From the NCBI GenBank assembly GCA_945788655.1, contig CALZMV010000063.1, positions 1 to 7,432 of the forward strand: a stretch of DNA of 7,432 nt, given 5' to 3'. Made by a program: the position numbers and the translations under genes. Of this stretch, positions 1 to 4,586 are shown piece by piece. This DNA is from an uncultured Clostridia bacterium (GTDB taxonomy: Bacteria; Bacillota; Clostridia; Peptostreptococcales; Anaerovoracaceae). The number at the start of each line of letters is the position of its first letter. The stretch's first letter is position 1. The notes under the pieces are model-generated. The model searched no databases, had not been told where the DNA came from, and was given only the letters and a program-made list of their open reading frames with translations.

Positions 1-266
1 AGATTTCCAATGTCAGAGCCGTTTCATATCATTTTAGCGGAAACCCAAAGGGTTCCTATGGCAAGCCTTGCACTTACGGCACCGTTGCGGTAGATCCGAG
101 TGTGATTCCCCTTGGGTCACTTCTTTACATTGAAGGTTATGGTTATGCAATAGCAAATGACACCGGTTCTTCAATAAAGGGCAATGTAGTCGATGTATAT
201 ATGGAAGATATAAGACAGTGCAATAAATGGGGAGCGAGAACTGTTAACGTGTATGTGATAAGCTAA
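1..266 (+). CDS. 3D-domain cell-wall protein, C-terminal fragment (5' end outside window)
   Basis: The gene enters from the left edge in frame from base 3 and ends at TAA 264-266, leaving 87 visible residues. The fragment carries the 3D domain, named for three conserved aspartates. These are seen as GTVAVDP (Asp31 of the fragment), the ANDTG motif (Asp53) and NVVDVYM (Asp64), with the typical VIPLGSLLYIEGYGYA stretch between the first two. The domain has a double-psi beta-barrel fold related to MltA-type lytic transglycosylases. In Firmicutes it usually ends secreted proteins that act on peptidoglycan, often after G5, LysM or SH3 domains, as in the YuiC/YocH/YabE type. The N-terminal part is missing, so the full architecture, signal peptide and exact subtype cannot be given. 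The gene converges on the AlaX-type gene, and a shared hairpin follows the stop. Confidence 0.88.
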   Translation, partial: ISNVRAVSYHFSGNPKGSYGKPCTYGTVAVDPSVIPLGSLLYIEGYGYAIANDTGSSIKGNVVDVYMEDIRQCNKWGARTVNVYVIS

Positions 267-279
267 AAATGACATAAAA

Positions 280-316
280 AACCTGCTGTAAGCATAGCTT
301 ACGGGCAGGTTTTTTT
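280..316 (+). terminator. Bidirectional intrinsic terminator
   Basis: A stem pairs AACCTGC-TGTAAGC with GCTTACG-GGCAGGTT, about 14 bp with one bulged G, around a very short loop. It is followed by a run of seven T (310-316). On the other strand the A-run 276-281 supplies a U-tract. The hairpin sits between convergent genes (stops at 266 and 341) and probably ends both transcripts. Confidence 0.88.
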
Positions 317-340
317 ATGAAAAAGTAATATATCAAATTA

Positions 341-1564
341 TCAGTTTCTCAGGTGCTTCTCTATAAGATCGATAAACACAGGGATATATTCGTCTTTTGA
401 GAATATTGCGCGGGCTAAGTTCTTGTTTCCGCCGCCCTTGCCGCCGTAGATATCAGCATTATCTTTTACGAGTTTTCCGCAGTCAACTTTTCCATCTGAA
501 CAAAGGAAAACTGTCTTTGAAGGCTTGTGAACCAGGAATAAAATCTTTGGGATAAACTCGGACAATTCACGAGCCATGGAAGCCAGATCATCTAATGACA
601 ATAATTCATACTCTCTGACAGGGGTGTTTTGAGAGCTGTCTTTTAGCATTTCTTTGATTTCTTCAACCTCTTTTCTTATTACATCCTTTTTTAGGTGATA
701 AAGGTCGTTTCTTATCTGATTGTTCTTGGCTTGCTGAGACTTGTATTTTTCAAGAACATCCTCAGTTCCAGCGGAAAGACTGTTGGCAAGCTGAGTAAGA
801 ATATCAAACTCTTCCTGATATTTCTTCAGTGCACGCTGGCCTGCCTCAAAATAGATTCTGAACATGCCTTTGTTGCTTTCCACCTTGTAAATCTTGACCA
901 TACCTATCTGGCCGGCAGTAGATGGATGGGTGCCGCAGCAGGCAACGCAGTCGGAAGGGTTTTCCACTGAGCCAACGCATACAATCGTAATGTCCTCATC
1001 GATAGCAAGAGCTTTTCTTAGAGGCAGATTTTGTGCTTCCTTTCTACTGTCAAAATGACGAGTAATGACAGGGGCATTCTGCCAGATTACCTTGTTTGTT
1101 TCAAGTTCGACATGTTTGGCCATTTCCCATGTGATTTTGTCGTAAGCAGGGTCATCTTCAAGGCTGATATCGATTGTCATGTACTGGTCCCCCATATGAA
1201 AGCCCCTGTTTACACCGCCGTATTCTCTGTGAAAAATGCCACTGAGAATGTGCTCGCCGCAATGTCTCTGCATATTGTCGAATCTTCTGTCCCAGTCTAT
1301 GGCAAGATTAACCGTCTGGCCAAGGGTTAAATCAGTTTCATGACAATCCACCTGATGATAAATTCTGTCTTCATGTTCGTAGACATCTAAAACATTAAAG
1401 CTATCTATCTTACCTAAATCGCAGGACTGCCCGCCACCTGTAGGGAAAAAGATGGTCTGGTCCAGTGCAACAAGAGTTTTTCCGTTAAACTCTGATATGG
1501 ATTCAATCCTTGCGGAAGATTCTTTCATGTAAACATCATCTTGAAAAAGTCGTTTAGTCAGCAT
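341..1564 (-). CDS. Alanyl-tRNA editing protein, long AlaX type with DHHA1 domain
   Basis: A 407-aa free-standing relative of the AlaRS editing domain, predicted to hydrolyse mischarged tRNA-Ala (Ser- or Gly-tRNA-Ala) in trans in the cytoplasm. The N-terminal beta-barrel carries FFPTGGGQ (39-46), which matches the family's Gly-rich FxPxGGGQ. The zinc and catalytic site is HCGEH (His101, His105, an HxxxH) plus Cys209-x3-His213 within ACCGTH. RIYFEAG (236-242) ends the editing core. A helical, probably coiled-coil segment covers about 243-310. The C-terminal DHHA1-like domain ends in IYGGKGGGNKNLARA (372-386). The length fits AlaX-L, not the short AlaX-S/M forms. No aminoacylation domain is present, so this is not AlaRS. 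The chosen start (ATG 1562-1564) has AAGGAGGT 5 nt upstream. A longer open frame to 1621 would overlap the promoter and is unlikely. It is probably monocistronic and ends at the shared terminator. Confidence 0.92.
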   Translation of the reverse strand: MLTKRLFQDDVYMKESSARIESISEFNGKTLVALDQTIFFPTGGGQSCDLGKIDSFNVLDVYEHEDRIYHQVDCHETDLTLGQTVNLAIDWDRRFDNMQRHCGEHILSGIFHREYGGVNRGFHMGDQYMTIDISLEDDPAYDKITWEMAKHVELETNKVIWQNAPVITRHFDSRKEAQNLPLRKALAIDEDITIVCVGSVENPSDCVACCGTHPSTAGQIGMVKIYKVESNKGMFRIYFEAGQRALKKYQEEFDILTQLANSLSAGTEDVLEKYKSQQAKNNQIRNDLYHLKKDVIRKEVEEIKEMLKDSSQNTPVREYELLSLDDLASMARELSEFIPKILFLVHKPSKTVFLCSDGKVDCGKLVKDNADIYGGKGGGNKNLARAIFSKDEYIPVFIDLIEKHLRN

Positions 1565-1592
1565 GCCGTACCTCCTTGCTGCATAATAAAAA

Positions 1593-1621
1593 AGTATATC
1601 ATAAAAAATGATGCAGTGCAA
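1593..1621 (-). promoter_or_regulatory. Sigma-A promoter of the AlaX-type gene
   Basis: Read on the minus strand: -35 TTGCAC (1616-1621), 17-nt spacer, -10 TATACT (1593-1598). This puts transcription start near 1586, ahead of the ribosome binding site at 1570-1577 and the ATG at 1564. The promoter decides the gene start, because the longest ORF begins inside the -35 box. Confidence 0.8.
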
Positions 1622-1654
1622 AATATAGAAGCGTATTAAGGCATATGTTAATGT

Positions 1655-1662
1655 AAGGAGGT
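1655..1662 (+). promoter_or_regulatory. Strong ribosome binding site of the cwlD-like gene
   Basis: AAGGAGGT lies 6 nt before ATG 1669. It fixes the start directly ahead of a hydrophobic signal-anchor segment. Confidence 0.85.
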
Positions 1663-1668
1663 ACAGTA

Positions 1669-2457
1669 ATGGCAGGGAAAACAGGTGCTATAGCCGCTTT
1701 TTTATTGGTGATTGTGTTATTTGTCGCTGCAGTATTATTGTGGAGTGAAACAGGACAAATGGCAGGAAAAAACGTAAACGCAACTGAAGAATGTAGTGAT
1801 AGTGCTGTAATAGTAATAGACCCAGGTCATGGTGGTTTCGATGGTGGTGCTTCAGCCTCGGATGGGACAGCTGAAAAAGATATCAATCTTCAAATATCAA
1901 TGCAATTAAAGAAGGTTATGGAAGAATATCCTGTTAAGGTGATAATGACTCGGCAAGAGGATGTTGCCCTCAATCCTTCAGAGGGAAACATTCGCTCCAT
2001 GAAGAGGCAGGATCTTCAGCAGAGAAGGAGAATAATTGATGAGGTGCAACCTGATTTAGCAGTATCAATCCATCTGAATAATTATAAGGCTGATGCATCT
2101 GTATACGGAGCGCAGGTTTTTTATCCAAAGGGGGAACAAAAAAGAACAGATATGGAAAGATGCGAACAAACATCCAAAAACTTTGCAGAAGCAGTGCAGA
2201 AATCCCTTGAAATCAACATTTCAGACGGACGGGAGAGAACAGCTATGGAGAAGAACGATATATTGATTTTTGAAAATCCAACCTGCCCTATGATATTGGT
2301 GGAGTGTGGATTTTTGTCGAATCAGAACGAGTTGAACAAACTGAAAATGGCTGAATATCAACGCAAACTGGCTTATGCAATATGGGAGGGAATTGATGAA
2401 ATTTTATGCCTTGAAAAGGGTGAAAAAATGAAAATAATTGACAGTGCGAACAGATGA
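1669..2457 (+). CDS. cwlD: N-acetylmuramoyl-L-alanine amidase, Amidase_3 family, CwlD-like
   Basis: A 262-aa zinc amidase that should cut the bond between N-acetylmuramic acid and the L-Ala of the stem peptide. Residues about 7-25 form one hydrophobic segment (signal anchor or signal peptide), so the catalytic domain lies outside the membrane. Amidase_3 motifs are complete: DPGHGGFDGG (51-60, zinc His54), AEKDINL with zinc Glu69, SIHLN with zinc His135, and VECGFLSN with catalytic Glu212. The size, the single anchor and the lack of SPOR, SH3 or AMIN domains resemble B. subtilis CwlD (about 237 aa), which acts with PdaA to make muramic delta-lactam in the spore cortex. The symbol is assigned by this resemblance. 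A general-purpose Amidase_3 enzyme remains possible. No convincing promoter is seen between the divergent AlaX promoter and the start, and no terminator follows the stop, so read-through into the next interval is possible. Confidence 0.88.
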   Translation: MAGKTGAIAAFLLVIVLFVAAVLLWSETGQMAGKNVNATEECSDSAVIVIDPGHGGFDGGASASDGTAEKDINLQISMQLKKVMEEYPVKVIMTRQEDVALNPSEGNIRSMKRQDLQQRRRIIDEVQPDLAVSIHLNNYKADASVYGAQVFYPKGEQKRTDMERCEQTSKNFAEAVQKSLEINISDGRERTAMEKNDILIFENPTCPMILVECGFLSNQNELNKLKMAEYQRKLAYAIWEGIDEILCLEKGEKMKIIDSANR

Positions 2458-2487
2458 GAAAAACTTTTGAAAAAAGTGTAAAAAATA

Positions 2488-2496
2488 TGTGGATAA
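2488..2496 (-). promoter_or_regulatory. DnaA box 1 (perfect 9-mer)
   Basis: TGTGGATAA is the exact complement of the DnaA-box consensus TTATCCACA. It lies in the noncoding interval just upstream of the ribosome binding site of the possible 38-aa ORF, and faces box 2. The match is direct. DnaA binding is inferred. Confidence 0.6.
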
Positions 2497-2519
2497 CTTT
2501 GCTTTAAAGGAGTGAAATA

Positions 2520-2636
2520 ATGGCTAAAAACATTGAAATTAAGCCGTTTACAAAAAACGCACTTATCCACAGGTGGATGTCGATAAAATCGTATACGATT
2601 TGGCAAAGTGATGTGAATAAAACCTCAAAGGCTTGA
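2520..2636 (+). CDS. Possible small ORF, 38 aa, unknown
   Basis: ATG 2520 has AAAGGAG 7 nt upstream, a spacing typical of genes in this window. The frame encodes MAKNIEIKPFTKNALIHRWM and 18 further residues before TGA 2634-2636. The peptide is basic, with no membrane segment, cysteine pattern or recognised family. The second DnaA box and the 16-bp palindrome lie inside it, which argues that the DNA may be selected as binding sites and that the frame may be chance. It could also be the remnant of a longer decayed gene. The only positive evidence is the ribosome binding site. Confidence 0.25.
   Translation: MAKNIEIKPFTKNALIHRWMSIKSYTIWQSDVNKTSKA
2563..2571 (+). promoter_or_regulatory. DnaA box 2 (perfect 9-mer)
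   Basis: TTATCCACA matches the consensus exactly and is inverted relative to box 1, with 66 bp between them. Its last bases also form half of a short palindrome, ATCCAC-AG-GTGGAT (2565-2578). Direct match, inferred function. Confidence 0.6.
2586..2601. repeat. 16-bp perfect palindrome, operator-like
   Basis: AAATCGTATACGATTT equals its own reverse complement over 16 bases without a loop. That geometry suits a dimeric DNA-binding protein and would make a poor RNA hairpin. It lies 15 nt after DnaA box 2 and about 90 nt upstream of the -35 box of the membrane-protein gene. No particular regulator is recognised. Confidence 0.5.
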
Positions 2637-2690
2637 AAATAAAGGGACTTGGCCATGTTGAAAACTGTTTGAAAATAGTGCGAACATGAG

Positions 2691-2718
2691 TTGACATAAA
2701 AACTGAAAATGTTACAAT
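2691..2718 (+). promoter_or_regulatory. Sigma-A promoter of the cysteine-rich membrane-protein gene
   Basis: -35 TTGACA (2691-2696), 16-nt spacer, -10 TACAAT (2713-2718) preceded by TGT, which gives an extended -10 (TGTTACAAT). Start of transcription is expected near 2725. An ATG at 2709 lies within this promoter and so cannot start the protein. Confidence 0.85.
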
Positions 2719-2753
2719 ATATGCAAAGTTTAAGAAAGGAAGAGGAGGAGATT

Positions 2754-3377
2754 ATGTATCCATCATACTACTACAATTCATACTATTTTAATTATGCTGG
2801 GACTTTACTGATAGTAGCGGCAATCGCAGTTATCGCAGCAGTTGTTTTTTATTGTACATTTTTGCGCAAGGATAAGGAAGGAAAGTACACAGGTTGGAAG
2901 AACACCGTGTATAACTTCTTTAATTTCAATAGATTTTATACAGAAGAAATTATAAAACTGGTATATGTTATTTCCACAGCAGTTTTGTGTGCTGCGGGAT
3001 TGTATACGCTGTTTTTCAGCTTTTCTACAGGCATCATAATCATAGTACTTGGAAATGTTGCAGCAAGAATTTCTTATGAACTGATAATGATGTTTGTAAT
3101 TCTTTGCAGGAAATCGGCTTCCATCGATAGAAAGCTTGACAGGGTGGTTGAGTTCTATGGAGATGACTTTAATGGAGCTGATGAGCCATATGAGGATTCT
3201 GTATGTGCAGGCTGCGAAAGCGAGGAGGAAACAGAAGAATTTACCTGCAGCGGAGAATGCGGTTCATGCGGAGAATCCTGCGGACCATGTGGAGAAGTTC
3301 AGGAATGTGGGGAAACTCAGGAATGTGAAGAATCCGATGTGAATACTGAAGAAGTCGATATAACTCCTGAAGCATAA
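2754..3377 (+). CDS. Three-helix membrane protein, DUF4282-like core with cysteine-rich acidic tail
   Basis: A 207-aa protein of unknown function. It starts with a Tyr-rich N-terminus (MYPSYYYNSYYFNYAG), then a first membrane helix at about 15-35. A basic loop leads to FFNFNRFYTEEIIKLVYV (55-72), then two further helices at about 66-88 and 91-118, and RISYELIMMFVILCR (105-119). The phenylalanine-rich entry, the I-x-x-x-Y helix start and the RxxYELIMMF end resemble DUF4282, a domain known from bacterial membrane proteins without assigned function. The C-terminus (about 150-207) is soluble and acidic and holds nine cysteines at 151, 154, 165, 169, 172, 176, 179, 185 and 191, several as CxxC. 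It could bind metal or form disulphides. Start: ATG 2754 has AGGAGG 5 nt upstream. A longer frame from 2709 would begin inside the promoter. The gene is followed by a strong terminator, so it is probably transcribed alone or with read-through from cwlD. The DUF assignment is from pattern memory only. Confidence 0.82.
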   Translation: MYPSYYYNSYYFNYAGTLLIVAAIAVIAAVVFYCTFLRKDKEGKYTGWKNTVYNFFNFNRFYTEEIIKLVYVISTAVLCAAGLYTLFFSFSTGIIIIVLGNVAARISYELIMMFVILCRKSASIDRKLDRVVEFYGDDFNGADEPYEDSVCAGCESEEETEEFTCSGECGSCGESCGPCGEVQECGETQECEESDVNTEEVDITPEA

Positions 3378-3404
3378 AAAAGAATTAATTACTAAATGAC
3401 TTGA

Positions 3405-3436
3405 AAAAAGACGCAGGGCCATCCCCGCGTCTTTTT
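3405..3436. terminator. Bidirectional intrinsic terminator
   Basis: AAAAAGACGC pairs with GCGTCTTTTT, and an inner GGG/CCC closes a four-base loop after one A-C mismatch. The T-run 3432-3436 ends the plus-strand transcript of the membrane-protein gene. The A-run 3404-3409 serves as U-tract for minus-strand transcripts from rsgA. Confidence 0.88.
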
Positions 3437-3445
3437 GTATAAGGA

Positions 3446-3479
3446 AAAGCGCTGAACCTGAAGAACAGGTCAGCGCTTT
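3446..3479 (-). terminator. GC-rich hairpin containing the rsgA stop codon
   Basis: On the minus strand AAAGCGCTGACCTG pairs with CAGGTTCAGCGCTTT, 14 bp with one bulge and loop TTCTT. The rsgA stop TGA (3472-3470) lies inside the first arm. Only TTTTCC follows on the minus strand, a weak U-tract, and the second terminator at 3405-3436 comes next. It may be a first-stage terminator or a 3'-end stabilising hairpin. Confidence 0.65.
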
Positions 3480-4522
3480 GCCTTTTTATTCTCTTTTGCG
3501 ATATTTTTAAATTTCTGTTTCTTTTCGGCAAGATAGCTTTGAGCGTCCTCAGAAAAGCTGGTTTCTGCCTTAAGCTTCAAATATGATCTTAAACGATCTG
3601 CAGGAAGCTCGCCTCTTTCGATGGCAGCTCTCACTGCACAATGAGGTTCGCTTGTATGGCTGCAATCGTGAAAACGACACATCGATGCCAATTCTTCTAT
3701 GTCAGAAAAGGATTTGGACAGGCCATCTTCTGCATCCCATAGACCAAGCTCTCTCATGCCGGGAGTATCCATGACAATACCACCGTTTTTGAGTAAGAAT
3801 AGTTCACGTCTAGTTGTTGTATGCCTTCCCTTGTCATCGTTTCGAAGTCCATTTGTATCGAGCCTGTTTTCGCCAAGGAGACCGTTTATAAGGGTGGATT
3901 TGCCCACACCTGATGAGCCCATGAGAGCTACAGTTTTGCCGGCAGTGATGTAAGGAAGGAGCTTCTCAAGGCCGTCTTCTCCTATTGCAGAGGTTACGAT
4001 AACGTCAGTACCGAAGGCGACAGCCTCGATTTCGTATAAATATCGGTCAATGTCATCGCACAGGTCTGACTTAGTCAGGACGATAACAGGAGATGCTCCG
4101 CTGTCCCATGCAACTGACAGGTAACGCTCCAGCCTTCTGATGTTAAAGTCGTTATTGAGTGACATACATATGAAAACAGTATCTATGTTTGCAGCAACCA
4201 CCTGCTCTTCATTGCCCGTACCCGCCGCTTTTCTAAGAAAAACACTTTTTCTGGGAAGGACAGTATGTATCACAGCATGGTCATCAGGGGAGATGGAATC
4301 TATCATTACAAAATCTCCCACGGCAGGGAAGTCCGAAGGAGATGCAGCGTTGTATCTAAGCTTACCCGATACTTCTGCAAACTGTTCCCCAATAGAGCTG
4401 ACAATGCGATAGAGACCTTTTTCCTGTGAAATTATTCGTGCAGCTGTCAATTCTTCATGTTCTTTAGCTAATGCCATGAATCGGTCTGACAAACCGTAGT
4501 CAGACATATTAACTTTAGTCAT
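3470..4522 (-). CDS. rsgA: Ribosome small-subunit-dependent GTPase A (RsgA/YjeQ/YloQ)
   Basis: A 350-aa circularly permuted GTPase that binds the maturing 30S subunit and aids late assembly, with GTPase activity stimulated by 30S. An N-terminal OB-fold covers about 25-95 (GLYRIVSSIGEQFAEVSGKL, later VGDFV). The GTPase motifs occur in permuted order: G4 TKSD (150-153), G5 TSA (177-179), G1 GSSGVGKST (202-210), G2 in HTTT (234-237) and G3 DTPG (252-255). The C-terminal zinc finger is CRFHDCSHTSEPHC (Cys282, Cys287, His289, Cys295). The tail is lysine-rich, as is common in the family. The chosen start, ATG 4520-4522, has AAAGGA 7 nt upstream. Longer starts up to 4558 lack a comparable site. The upstream gene on the same strand ends 64 nt away with no terminator between, so the two are probably one operon. 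Confidence 0.96.
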   Translation of the reverse strand: MTKVNMSDYGLSDRFMALAKEHEELTAARIISQEKGLYRIVSSIGEQFAEVSGKLRYNAASPSDFPAVGDFVMIDSISPDDHAVIHTVLPRKSVFLRKAAGTGNEEQVVAANIDTVFICMSLNNDFNIRRLERYLSVAWDSGASPVIVLTKSDLCDDIDRYLYEIEAVAFGTDVIVTSAIGEDGLEKLLPYITAGKTVALMGSSGVGKSTLINGLLGENRLDTNGLRNDDKGRHTTTRRELFLLKNGGIVMDTPGMRELGLWDAEDGLSKSFSDIEELASMCRFHDCSHTSEPHCAVRAAIERGELPADRLRSYLKLKAETSFSEDAQSYLAEKKQKFKNIAKENKKAKR

Positions 4523-4586
4523 AGTATAATCCTTTCTCATGCAGCCTACGGATATCACCGTGCATCCTGTAATGTAATCGAAGGAT

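Larger units (their letters stand above)
2458..2708. other. AT-rich intergenic interval with DnaA boxes and palindromes
   Basis: About 250 bases lie between the cwlD-like stop and the next gene's leader. There is no clear terminator: ACTTTT/AAAAGT at 2464-2478 is a weak AT-only hairpin without a T-run. The interval holds two perfect DnaA boxes, a short palindrome overlapping the second box, a 16-bp palindrome, one possible 38-aa ORF and the TTGACA of the downstream promoter. No known protein family is recognised here in any frame. Confidence 0.6.

Noticed and set aside
1565..1621. N-terminal extension of the AlaX-type protein (19 extra residues)
   Set aside because: The extension runs through the TTGCAC-TATACT promoter and the ribosome binding site. 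The ATG at 1564 with AAGGAGGT is the sensible start.
1621..1656. Sigma-E-like promoter (AAATATA, 14 nt, CATATGTT) upstream of the cwlD-like gene
   Set aside because: It would fit a sporulation gene, but the -10 has several mismatches and transcription would begin at about 1656, within the AAGGAGGT ribosome binding site, leaving no usable leader.
2464..2478. Hairpin ACTTTT/AAAAGT after the cwlD-like stop as a terminator
   Set aside because: It is only six A/T-rich pairs and is followed by GTGTAAAAAA, not a T-run.
2373..2606. Minus-strand 77-aa open frame across the end of the cwlD-like gene and the intergenic interval
   Set aside because: It overlaps the conserved gene's 3' end, is Phe/Ser/His-rich as expected for the complement of A-rich DNA, and has no recognised motif.
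3699..3953. Plus-strand 84-aa open frame inside rsgA
   Set aside because: It lies antisense to the G1-G3 region of a clear RsgA, has no good ribosome binding site, and is explained as a shadow. The same holds for 1031-1330, 695-970, 4140-4412, 4728-5025 and 5193-5453.
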